DNA from: Qipengyuania algicida
GTDB lineage: Bacteria; Pseudomonadota; Alphaproteobacteria; Sphingomonadales; Sphingomonadaceae
Assembly: GCF_009828025.1 (NCBI RefSeq)
Contig: NZ_WTYA01000007.1
Coordinates: 150,545 to 214,544 of the forward strand
Length of the DNA stretch: 64,000 nt
Direction: 5' to 3'
The notes beneath the pieces were generated by a model, which did no database searches, was not told the origin of the DNA, and saw only the letters and a program-made list of their open reading frames with translations. Numbering within the stretch: position 1 is the stretch's first letter; each line of letters starts with the position of its first letter. Position numbers and translations under genes: made by a program. Of this stretch, positions 46,169 to 54,516 are shown piece by piece.

Positions 46169-46563
46169 CGTTCGTTTCGTTTCAGCAGGTCAGATTTGCT
46201 CATGTGGACGCTGCGGGAATCGTCTTCTACCCCCGCTATTTTGAGATGCTGAACGCTGCCGTTGAAGATTACTTTGAACAGCGCCACGGAGTGAGCTTTA
46301 AGGAAATGCATCTACAACGTCGCGTTGGAGTCCCTACGGTAAAAGTAGATGTGACGTTCGAAGCCGCCAGCAAGCTTGGCGACGATCTGGAGTTCAATCT
46401 TTCGCCTATGAAAACTGGCCGCAGCTCGGTCGAATTCTCGGTTCAAGTCTTATGTGCTGGCGAGCAGCGGCTCTCCGGGACGGTTATAATCGTGTGTACC
46501 GATCTTGACCGCATGCGCTCGCTCCCGTGGCCGGATGACCTTCGGCCACATCCCGACACCTAA
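46165..46563 (+). CDS. Hotdog-fold acyl-CoA thioesterase (4-hydroxybenzoyl-CoA thioesterase family)
   Basis: The 132-residue protein has the YbgC/4HBT signature: VRFAHVDAAGIVFYPRYFEMLN with the Asp in HVDAAG, and VDVTFEAASKLGD. It would hydrolyse an aromatic or short acyl-CoA in the cytoplasm, perhaps to free trapped CoA from a dead-end ring intermediate. The ATG overlaps the MarR stop. Confidence 0.88.
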   Translation: MTFVSFQQVRFAHVDAAGIVFYPRYFEMLNAAVEDYFEQRHGVSFKEMHLQRRVGVPTVKVDVTFEAASKLGDDLEFNLSPMKTGRSSVEFSVQVLCAGEQRLSGTVIIVCTDLDRMRSLPWPDDLRPHPDT

Positions 46564-46664
46564 CGTCGTGCATCATACGACAATAGGCGGCATTTTTTCT
46601 TATCGGCAAAATGGGCAACATCCTGTCCCCATCACGAGGCTGGTGAGCATAATCCTTATGTGCT

Positions 46665-46679
46665 TTGCGTTAAACGCAA
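46665..46679. promoter_or_regulatory. Inverted repeat upstream of the lipoprotein/TonB operon
   Basis: TTGCGTTAAACGCAA has perfect 7-base arms around one base. It lies 119 bases before the lipoprotein ATG and could be an operator. Confidence 0.4.
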
Positions 46680-46741
46680 CGATTATGCACTTTCTACTGC
46701 ATTGAACGAACGGTTCGGCTTCGACACTCTATCACTTGTAA

Positions 46742-46770
46742 CGGCTCTGTAACGCAAACCGACAGAGCCG
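46742..46770. promoter_or_regulatory. Stem-loop in the lipoprotein gene leader
   Basis: CGGCTCTGT and ACAGAGCCG form a perfect 9-bp stem with an 11-base loop, ending 27 bases before the ATG at 46798. No T-run follows. It may be an operator or an mRNA structure. Confidence 0.4.
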
Positions 46771-46797
46771 GACCATCTGGGATCAGAGGGGAAGGCG

Positions 46798-47343
46798 ATG
46801 AGGAAATCTATTTACGCAGTTGGTGCCATTGTCGCATCGCTCGCGATGACCGGCTGTCAGCAATCGAATGATGTGCAGCCTAAAAACTCGATGACGGGTG
46901 AAATTGCTTCATCGGAAGAAAAAGTGCCACAGACCTTCAACTCTGTGGTCGAAAATGACGAACTTACGAAGATGTTTCGATGGTGGAATGAAGCCTACAC
47001 GAAGCCCGACGGGTTCACAGCTGAAGCGTTTGGCCAATACTTTACCGATGATGCCGTGATGCGAATCAATGGTCATGAAAGTGCCCGAGGCCTTGAGGAT
47101 CTCGCCAGTCATTTTCGCGAGATTCAAAAGAAGACCGATATGGTGAAGATCAATCTTCCCTTTATCGCGTCCTTCACCTCGCCCGACGGCAGCAAAATCT
47201 ATACCTACCATACGCTTGATGCATCAGCGGACGGTAAGCCCAGCCACGAAATGGTGATGGGCTATGCCGAACTGCGCGGCGGAAAAATCGCATTAATCAA
47301 CTTTCTGAACATGGACGGCGAACCTCAGGAGAGCGCCCGTTAG
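46798..47343 (+). CDS. Lipoprotein with an NTF2-like (SnoaL) domain
   Basis: The 181-residue protein starts with a lipoprotein signal (MRKSIYAVGAIVASLAMTGC), with Cys in the lipobox SLAMTGC. The rest is an NTF2-like cone fold with the FRWWNEAYTKPDGF start and YAELRGGKIALINFLN end. Such domains bind small ligands or act as simple enzymes. It precedes the TonB receptor gene in the same direction, so it may help bind the imported compound. No specific function is known. Confidence 0.8.
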   Translation: MRKSIYAVGAIVASLAMTGCQQSNDVQPKNSMTGEIASSEEKVPQTFNSVVENDELTKMFRWWNEAYTKPDGFTAEAFGQYFTDDAVMRINGHESARGLEDLASHFREIQKKTDMVKINLPFIASFTSPDGSKIYTYHTLDASADGKPSHEMVMGYAELRGGKIALINFLNMDGEPQESAR

Positions 47344-47427
47344 GACGGCGCTCTCTCGGGAATTTCAAAAGTAAGGCTGCATGTGACCGTGGGGATTGCG
47401 GAGCATGCTACAGGGAAGGGTAATTCT

Positions 47428-49734
47428 ATGAACCGCAAGACTTTGCTTCGTTACTCGGCATTGGCGGGAGTATCTGCGCTGGCGTGCGCAACACAAGCAA
47501 TCGCGCATACTGCGGATGCTTCGCCAAAAGATGAACAGGCACAGGTTGAGAATTCAGCACAAGACCGGACTAGTGACCCAAAGGTCGATCGCATCGCTAG
47601 CGATGACACTCGAGAAATCGTCGTAACGGCACAGCGGCGTGCACAGCTCGCAACAGACGTTCCAATCAGTCTCACGGCTTTTGATGCGGCTGCAATTCAA
47701 AAGCAGAACGTAAAAGGGCTAGATGATTACTTTGCTAAAGCACCCAATGTCAGTTTTCTCTCGACTGGTGCGCGAGATCGCAAGGAAATCAGTATTCGCG
47801 GCGTTACCAACCAGCTGAGTGCAGATGCAATTCCTAGAACGAGTACATTCGGATTCTATATCGATGACTTTAATGTCTCGACCGGCACGGTGAATCCCGA
47901 GATTGTAGACATCAAGCGTATTGAGGTGCTGCGCGGTCCACAAGGCACCTATTTCGGGCGCAACGCTGTGGGTGGTGCGATCAACATCGTTACCAATCAA
48001 GCAAACACTCAGCGCTTCGAAGGCGAGGCTTCCGCTGCTTATTCAAGCTTTAATACGATTGATGTCAGTGGTGTGCTCAACACGCCTATTGTGCGGGACA
48101 AGGTCGCGCTGCGTCTTGTCGGACGTTACGAGCACAGCGACGGAAATATCAAGAATATCAATCCGATCGGTGGAGGAAATGACTCCGATTACTATTACGG
48201 CAAGGCGATGTTGCGCTTCACGCCGACCGACCAGCTGACGATCGACCTTGTCGGTACCTACACAAAAGAACGAGTGGGCATGAGAGAGGGCGTGCCATCA
48301 GGAGTTTTAGGTCAGACCGCCCTTGCTGTGGTCTACCCTGGTGTTGTGGATCCGCAGGCCGATCCCGATGGCGTTGGATTCTTTCCGCAGAACGATAACC
48401 GTGTGAATTTCAACCGCCCACAGAGGGTGGGTACGGAATTTTATTATGTCACCGGCAGAATTAAATATGATACTGACGCCTTTTCTATCACCAGTATAAC
48501 TGGTTACATCAACTCCAAGCAATTTCTTCAGGGCGATATTGATGGATCGAGTCACGACTACTATTACGAGACGAAGCCTATAGACCGCGATTCATTTAGT
48601 ACTGAAACACGTATTCAATCTCCCGACGATGGACGCGCATTCTCTTGGACCGTCGGTGGTATGTACGCCAGGGATGCAGGAGCGATTAATCAGTTCACCT
48701 ACACAGGCGCTGATAATCCATTTGGCCTACCGGCGGATTTGCAAATCACAAGCACGCAGAATTCAGGTAAGTCAGAGAGTTGGGCAATCTTCGCTCAAGG
48801 TCAGTATGATTTAACGCAGAAACTCTCATTTACTGCTGGCGGACGCTATACCCACGAAAAGGTAACCGTATCGCAATTCAACACCTCAAGCGGAAACGTT
48901 AATGGTGTCGTCAACGATAGTGCGTCATTCAACAACTTCTCGCCGCGGTTCACGCTTGCCTACAAGTTAGCTGATCGTACCAATGTCTACGCAACAGCTT
49001 CGCGCGGTTTCAAGGCTGGTGGTGTTCAGATCAACCCCAACATCAATGACACGTCCTATGCTCCTGAAACCCTTTGGAACTACGAGCTCGGATTTAAGAC
49101 GCAAACTGCCGACCGTAAGCTTCTTTTGAATGTTGCTCTCTTTTACATGGACTGGAAGGATCTGCAGACGGAGTTCGCGGTGGCGCAGGTCAATGGCAGC
49201 GTTATTACCTTCTATTCGGGTATCGAGAACGCGGCATCTGCGCATAGCATGGGCGTTGAACTCGATGCGGCATATCGCATCACGCCTGACTTTCAAATCG
49301 GAGGTACGGTTGGTTATCTCGATGCGAAATTTGATAACTATCAAAACGCTTATATTAATGGGCAAGTTGTCGACTTATCTGACCGAAGGATGCCAAATTC
49401 GCCCAAGTGGACGCTCAGTGCGTTTACGGAGTATAACTTTACTCCCGTCAAGGATGTTGACGCCTATGTTCGAGGTGAATGGTTTTACCGCGACATGATA
49501 TACTCAGATAAAGCAGCATTGCTGTACAACATCTGGCCATATCGGGTGCCAAGCTACGATCAATTCAATCTGCGGGCTGGGTTCACTAAGGGCAATCTTG
49601 ATTTCCAAATTTATGGTGAGAACATCTTCAAAAATCGATATTTCACCAATGCTTATGAAAAGGCTTTCGCGGGTGGTCTGTATGTCCAGCCGTCGGTGCG
49701 GAACATTGGCGCTCGAGTGACGGTGCACTTCTGA
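47428..49734 (+). CDS. TonB-dependent outer-membrane receptor
   Basis: The 768-residue protein has a signal peptide (MNRKTLLRYSALAGVSALAC, then ATQAIAH), TonB-box region REIVVTAQRR, plug with ISIRGV and RIEVLRGPQGTYFGRNAVGG, and a barrel ending in VTVHF. The start at 47428 follows GGGAAGGG. Codon use is markedly more AT-rich than in the left half of the window. Its stop overlaps the next gene (TGATG), tying it to an exported peptidase, so import of a peptide or amidated compound is likely. Confidence 0.93.
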   Translation: MNRKTLLRYSALAGVSALACATQAIAHTADASPKDEQAQVENSAQDRTSDPKVDRIASDDTREIVVTAQRRAQLATDVPISLTAFDAAAIQKQNVKGLDDYFAKAPNVSFLSTGARDRKEISIRGVTNQLSADAIPRTSTFGFYIDDFNVSTGTVNPEIVDIKRIEVLRGPQGTYFGRNAVGGAINIVTNQANTQRFEGEASAAYSSFNTIDVSGVLNTPIVRDKVALRLVGRYEHSDGNIKNINPIGGGNDSDYYYGKAMLRFTPTDQLTIDLVGTYTKERVGMREGVPSGVLGQTALAVVYPGVVDPQADPDGVGFFPQNDNRVNFNRPQRVGTEFYYVTGRIKYDTDAFSITSITGYINSKQFLQGDIDGSSHDYYYETKPIDRDSFSTETRIQSPDDGRAFSWTVGGMYARDAGAINQFTYTGADNPFGLPADLQITSTQNSGKSESWAIFAQGQYDLTQKLSFTAGGRYTHEKVTVSQFNTSSGNVNGVVNDSASFNNFSPRFTLAYKLADRTNVYATASRGFKAGGVQINPNINDTSYAPETLWNYELGFKTQTADRKLLLNVALFYMDWKDLQTEFAVAQVNGSVITFYSGIENAASAHSMGVELDAAYRITPDFQIGGTVGYLDAKFDNYQNAYINGQVVDLSDRRMPNSPKWTLSAFTEYNFTPVKDVDAYVRGEWFYRDMIYSDKAALLYNIWPYRVPSYDQFNLRAGFTKGNLDFQIYGENIFKNRYFTNAYEKAFAGGLYVQPSVRNIGARVTVHF

Positions 49735-51575
49735 TGTTGCTAAAGAAAGGTATCGTGCGTCGGCAGATGCTCGGCGGTATTGCTTGGACGGCTCTCGCCC
49801 CTGCTTTGTTGGGCGGGAGAGCTTGGGCGCACGACCTTTCTGCAGGTGCTGATAGTCAACTTCGTGCATTACTTAAAGACGCATATCTGCGGATGCTCGA
49901 ATTGAACCCGATGCTTGGTGCAACCGTCGGCACAAGCATCGGCAAGGACCGGTGGAATGATTTTTCTGAAGCGGGTGAAAAGGCGGTTGCTGACAGTGCA
50001 GCGCTGAACCTGGACCGTCTTCATTCGATCGACTTCGCCAATTTGTCGCCCGATGCCCAGGTGCAATATCGGGCGTTTGAAAATGATCAGAAGATTATCG
50101 CAGAAAGATATCGCTGGCGGCGACAAGATTATCCGCTCAATCAAATTGTCGGAATTCATCTCGATGTGCCGAATGTACTGATAAATCAGCATCCAATTAA
50201 CGACATCGCCGATGCTGAAGCCTATATCAGCCGCCTTGATCTCGCGCCGCACGCCTTTGATCAAATGGTCGCAAGGCTTCGTGATCACGCGGCAGCGGGT
50301 TTCTACATGCCGGCCTCTGTCTATCCGCTGCTGATCGACGGGGCTCAGCAGGTTATAACTGGCTCGCCTTTCGGTGAGGGCAACGACAGCCCAGTCTGGT
50401 CTGACTTCAAGCGCAAGGTCGGCGAACTTAAGATCAACGAGGCCGCGGCGAAGGCACTGCTTGCGCGTGCCAGGAACGCGCTAACCGGCCCGTTTCGGGG
50501 TGGCTATGAACGGCTGATCGCTGAACTGAAGGCGCAATCGTCTAAGGTGACGAAGAGCGATGGCGTATGGGCGCTGCCCGATGGTGATGAATATTACGCG
50601 TTTCTGATCCGCCAATTCACGACCACGGAAATGACGCCGGAGGACATCCACCAGCTCGGCCTGTCGGAGGTAAAGCGCATCCATAGCGAGATGCAGGCGA
50701 TCATGGACAAGGTCGGCTTTTCCGGAACGCTGCAGGCGTTCATGGCGAAACTGAAAAAGGACCCTCAATTTTATTATCCCAACACCGATGCAGGGCGGCA
50801 AAAGTATCTAGAGCGTGCGCGGTCAATCATCGGCGCGATGCAGGCTGCGTTGCCGCGGACTTTCCATCACAAGGCGCCTCTGCCGCTTGTGATCCGCCGT
50901 GCCGAAATTTATCGTGAGCCTTCACTACCCGCTGGTTATTACGACGCTGGATCGCCAGACGGTAAGCGGCCAGGTTATATCTACCTCAACCTACGAAACA
51001 TGGCGGATCGGGCAACCTTCGACTTGGAGGACCTCCTTTACCATGAAGGGCTTCCGGGTCATCACATGCAGATCTCGACCATTCTAGTAAATGATCAGGT
51101 GCCTGAGCTGCGCAAGACTAACGAATGGTGGCAGAATACGGCATTCGTAGAAGGTTGGGCGCTATACGCGGAATCGCTGGCGAAGGAGATGGGATTTTAC
51201 GACGATCCATATTCGGACTTCGGTCGGCTAGGCGGCGAATTGTGGCGTGCGTGTCGGCTCGTCGTCGACAGCGGACTACACTACAAGCGCTGGTCGCGCG
51301 AACAGGCGATTCAGTATTTCGACGACAACACTGCCAGCACCCACGCTGCAAACGTTCAGGAAATCGACCGGTATCTTGCGGTGCCGGGGCAAGCGACTGC
51401 CTTCACCGTTGGCATGCACGCTTTTCAGGAGCAGCGGGCACGCGCCAAAAAGGTGCTCGGCAGCGCTTATGATATTCGCGACTATCATCAGTTGGCGCTG
51501 AATTATGGCTTCGTGCCGCTCAATGCGCTCGCATTGGCGGTCGATCACTGGATAGCGGCGAAGAAGCCGTCATAA
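49734..51575 (+). CDS. DUF885-family exported metallopeptidase-like protein
   Basis: The 613-residue protein has a Tat-like signal (RRQMLGGIAWTALAPALLGG, ending AWAH) and the DUF885 metal motif HEGLPGHH (near residues 439-446), with a downstream glutamate-rich helix (EGWALYAESLAKEMG) that supplies further ligands. DUF885 proteins are related to gluzincin peptidases and are often found with TonB receptors. It begins within the receptor stop codon. Peptide cleavage in the periplasm is the likely role. Confidence 0.88.
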   Translation: MLLKKGIVRRQMLGGIAWTALAPALLGGRAWAHDLSAGADSQLRALLKDAYLRMLELNPMLGATVGTSIGKDRWNDFSEAGEKAVADSAALNLDRLHSIDFANLSPDAQVQYRAFENDQKIIAERYRWRRQDYPLNQIVGIHLDVPNVLINQHPINDIADAEAYISRLDLAPHAFDQMVARLRDHAAAGFYMPASVYPLLIDGAQQVITGSPFGEGNDSPVWSDFKRKVGELKINEAAAKALLARARNALTGPFRGGYERLIAELKAQSSKVTKSDGVWALPDGDEYYAFLIRQFTTTEMTPEDIHQLGLSEVKRIHSEMQAIMDKVGFSGTLQAFMAKLKKDPQFYYPNTDAGRQKYLERARSIIGAMQAALPRTFHHKAPLPLVIRRAEIYREPSLPAGYYDAGSPDGKRPGYIYLNLRNMADRATFDLEDLLYHEGLPGHHMQISTILVNDQVPELRKTNEWWQNTAFVEGWALYAESLAKEMGFYDDPYSDFGRLGGELWRACRLVVDSGLHYKRWSREQAIQYFDDNTASTHAANVQEIDRYLAVPGQATAFTVGMHAFQEQRARAKKVLGSAYDIRDYHQLALNYGFVPLNALALAVDHWIAAKKPS

Positions 51576-51591
51576 TCGGGAGTTTATAACC

Positions 51592-53436
51592 GTGAAGCGT
51601 TCAGCCCTGCTCGCCGGTCTCGCCACCCTTGTCTTGGCCTCACCGGCCGTGGGTCAGTCGCATGACGGCGATGCGTCCAAACCGACAATGCGGATCAAGG
51701 CGCCGCTGCCGCCGGCAGTACCCTGGACGGGTAGAAGCGAGGCACTGATCGCAAAACCCAATGATCCTTGGATCACCCCGGCGGAGAAATCCGACATGGT
51801 GTCGACTACGACCTATGCCGAAATGCGCGCCTATATGGAGCGGCTGGCTAACGCATCGCCGTTGATCCATGTCGTCACCATCGGGAAGACCGCGTTGGGC
51901 CGCGACCTCATTGCAGTAGTCGCCAGCAAGGATTTGGGTGCCGATACGATCGATGGATTGGACAAGGTCAAGCCGACGGTCTTGGCACAGGCGGGCATTC
52001 ACCCTGGCGAAAGTGATGGCACCGATGCAGGGATGATGCTGCTGCGCGACATCGCGCTGCGGGGTAAGGCAGATTTGCTCGACAAGGTCAATTTTGTGTT
52101 CGTTCCGATCTTCAACGTCGACGGACACGAAAACGCTTCGGAGTTCGGTCGTCCCAACCAACGCGGTCCGAAGGAGCAGGGCTGGCGGACGACGGCGCAG
52201 AACATCAACCTAAACCGCGACTATATCAAGGCTGATGCGCCCGCAATGCAAGCGATGCTGCGATTGATCAATCGTCTTGATCCCGAGCTCTATCTCGACC
52301 TGCACGTCTCCGACGGGGTTGATTTTGCCTATGACATAACCTTCGGTTTTCAAGACGCACCCTACGCCCATTCGCCAGCTGAAAATGAGTGGCTAGAGAA
52401 TGTCTTTCGCAAGGAAGTGAATGGCGCACTCCAAGAGCAAGGTCATATTCCAGGACCTCTGGTGCTAGCTGTCGACGACCGGCATCCCGAGAACGGCCTG
52501 ATGTTGCCTGCTTTCCCGCCGCGTTTTTCGCATTCGTATGGGGATCTGCGGCATATGCCAGCAGTCCTGGTCGAGGATCATGCTTTAAAACCTTACAAGC
52601 AACGTGTGTTGGGTGATTATATCTTACTCCAACAATCCTTGAAGACGGTTGCTGCCCATCGAGATGAGCTTGCGGGTGCGATTGCAAAAGACAAGTCGAG
52701 ACGCGGCAAGATGGTCCTGACTTGGCAAACCAAAAAGAAGCCGGTCAGAATAGTCCCATTCCGTCAAATGAAGGCGGAGCATTTCCAATCATCTATTTCT
52801 GGTACTGAGGAAATCCGTTACTTGGGTAAAGCGGCCCCGGAAAGGCCTTATCCGCTTTATGGTTCGAAGCCCGATTTTGTGCTCGATCCTCCGAAGGCCT
52901 ATTATGTATCGGTTGCTTATCCGAAGGTTATCGCACGACTGCGTGAACAAGGCATCAGGATGCAAGCGCTTGAAGCGCCGACAACAGTAAAAGTTGATAT
53001 GATCCGCGTTCACGATCCAAAGTTATCCGACATGCCCCTTGGGGATAGGGTACGGGTAAGCGCGGGCAGCTTTACTCATGAAACCCATGAGCAGACCTAT
53101 ATGCCTGGCTCAGTCCGTATTCCCACCGACCAGCCGCTTGGCGAACTTGCGGAGACGATGCTCGAGCCACGCGCCGAGGATTCTCTCTTCCAATGGGGTT
53201 TCTTCATGGGAATGCTGACACGGACCGAATATATAGAAGGATATGTGATCGAGCCGCTCGCGGCGCAAATGATGGCGCGCGATCCGGCTCTGAAAAAGGC
53301 ATTCCAAGCAAAGCTAAATAGTGATCCGAAGTTTGCCAAAGATCCAGACGCCCGACTTGCATGGTTCTACGAACGGACACCCTATTATGACTCGGATTAT
53401 TTGCTGTACCCAGTTGGGCGCGAACTAGCCGATTGA
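51592..53436 (+). CDS. M14-family zinc carboxypeptidase, exported
   Basis: The 614-residue protein begins at a GTG preceded by GGGAG and has a signal peptide ending near VGQ. Zinc ligands of M14 peptidases are seen as HPGE (near residues 137-140) and a later His in LDLHVSDG (near 238), with the arginine-rich NLNRDY between. It removes C-terminal residues from peptides. The long C-terminal half is typical of bacterial M14 proteins of unknown specificity. It closes the TonB/DUF885 operon. Confidence 0.9.
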   Translation: MKRSALLAGLATLVLASPAVGQSHDGDASKPTMRIKAPLPPAVPWTGRSEALIAKPNDPWITPAEKSDMVSTTTYAEMRAYMERLANASPLIHVVTIGKTALGRDLIAVVASKDLGADTIDGLDKVKPTVLAQAGIHPGESDGTDAGMMLLRDIALRGKADLLDKVNFVFVPIFNVDGHENASEFGRPNQRGPKEQGWRTTAQNINLNRDYIKADAPAMQAMLRLINRLDPELYLDLHVSDGVDFAYDITFGFQDAPYAHSPAENEWLENVFRKEVNGALQEQGHIPGPLVLAVDDRHPENGLMLPAFPPRFSHSYGDLRHMPAVLVEDHALKPYKQRVLGDYILLQQSLKTVAAHRDELAGAIAKDKSRRGKMVLTWQTKKKPVRIVPFRQMKAEHFQSSISGTEEIRYLGKAAPERPYPLYGSKPDFVLDPPKAYYVSVAYPKVIARLREQGIRMQALEAPTTVKVDMIRVHDPKLSDMPLGDRVRVSAGSFTHETHEQTYMPGSVRIPTDQPLGELAETMLEPRAEDSLFQWGFFMGMLTRTEYIEGYVIEPLAAQMMARDPALKKAFQAKLNSDPKFAKDPDARLAWFYERTPYYDSDYLLYPVGRELAD

Positions 53437-53451
53437 TTGCGGCTGTTATGT

Positions 53452-53486
53452 AAAAAGGGGCCGCCAGAGTTTGACAGCCCATTTTT
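53452..53486. terminator. Possible bidirectional terminator
   Basis: AAAAAGGGGC and GCCCATTTTT pair with one mismatch around a 15-base loop, between the convergent M14 and Rid genes. A- and T-runs on both sides would allow termination in both directions, but the GC part of the stem is short. Confidence 0.4.
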
Positions 53487-53510
53487 GTCCTTGATCTAAG
53501 AGTCCACCCT

Positions 53511-53915
53511 TCAATCGATCACGGCCGTAGCCTCGATTTCCACAAGGAAATCTGGAAGAGCAAGCGCGGCGACGCCTAGAAAAGTGTTCGGGGCTGGCGT
53601 CGTGTTGCCGTAGAATTCGCCGATCGCTGGTAGAACCAAGGCCAGTTTGTCGGGGGAGTGATCCACGACATAGGTGCGCAGTCGAACGATATTGTCAGGA
53701 CCGGCGCCGACTTCTTCAAGAACAGTCTGCAGATTGGCGAGCGCCTGATGCGTCTGTGCAGTGAGGTCACCGGCTCCGACTATGTTGCAGTCCTTGTCCC
53801 ATGCGACCTGCCCAGCGAGATGTAGCGTGCGCCCACCTTCACTGAGCACGGCATGCGAGAAGCCATAGCTGACACTGTCGTATAGGCTGGCGGGGTTTAT
53901 GCGCTTGTTGGCCAT
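53511..53915 (-). CDS. Rid family protein
   Basis: The 134-residue protein has the Rid fold with EIEATAVI at the C-terminus. The position of the catalytic arginine of RidA is occupied by a threonine (APNTFLGV), so archetypal imine deaminase activity is doubtful. The ATG at 53915 follows TTGGAG. It is the distal gene of an operon encoding an amino- or imino-acid oxidase, whose imine products make a Rid partner logical. Confidence 0.88.
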   Translation of the reverse strand: MANKRINPASLYDSVSYGFSHAVLSEGGRTLHLAGQVAWDKDCNIVGAGDLTAQTHQALANLQTVLEEVGAGPDNIVRLRTYVVDHSPDKLALVLPAIGEFYGNTTPAPNTFLGVAALALPDFLVEIEATAVID

Positions 53916-53932
53916 GTCTATCTCCAATAGGA

Positions 53933-54418
53933 TCAGTCGACTATTTCCAGCGAATTGCCGAATGGGTCGCGAACATACAGATTCTTCTTGCCTGCCAGCG
54001 GTCCGTCATCGATCGCTATGATCTGCTGAACCTCACAGCCATTGTCGGCTAGATAACGTGCCGCCATTTCGACATCGTCGACACGAAGGCCAAGATGATG
54101 ACCACCCAAATCGCAGTGACGTGGCCGTTCGCGCTTACGGTCGGCAGGTTTGTCATATTGGACAAACTGTAGATTTAGATTTTCAGTGAGCTTCATCATG
54201 ACGAGAGTCAGTTTCGCTCCAGGGATGCCGATATGCGTTTCCATGAAATCGCGACCCTGATCATCCTTGGGAATCTCGTCAGCGTCTAACGGTCCTAGTC
54301 GGAACATCTCCTGCGCGCCGAACACACGCGAGTAGAAGTCGATCGCGGCATCAAGGTCGGCCACTGTGAAAGAAATATGATCGGCAGCCAGGAAAATCGG
54401 GCGGTTTGTGTCAGTCAT
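53933..54418 (-). CDS. VOC-superfamily protein (glyoxalase/dioxygenase type)
   Basis: The 161-residue protein has two VOC beta-alpha-beta-beta-beta modules: DHISFTVADLDAAIDFYSRVFG at the start and HHLGLRVDDVEMAARYL later, with the C-terminal metal-ligand Glu in GNSLEIVD. Members are metal-dependent isomerases, lyases or dioxygenases. The ATG at 54418 follows GGAG; a longer form reaching into the oxidase gene is rejected. The reaction is unknown. Confidence 0.85.
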   Translation of the reverse strand: MTDTNRPIFLAADHISFTVADLDAAIDFYSRVFGAQEMFRLGPLDADEIPKDDQGRDFMETHIGIPGAKLTLVMMKLTENLNLQFVQYDKPADRKRERPRHCDLGGHHLGLRVDDVEMAARYLADNGCEVQQIIAIDDGPLAGKKNLYVRDPFGNSLEIVD

Positions 54419-54516
54419 CCACGAGTCTCCGGCTTTAAAGTGCCAAGGCATGGTAGGGCCACCACGCTTAGCAGCAATGTGGAGCTTTCGCGGACTTCGT
54501 TGCGTTGATCGCAAAG

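Noticed and set aside
44202..46563. A kynurenine (tryptophan) degradation cluster
   Set aside because: The cyclase gene could be a kynurenine formamidase, but no tryptophan dioxygenase or kynureninase gene is in the window, while an aryl-2-oxoacid oxidoreductase is.
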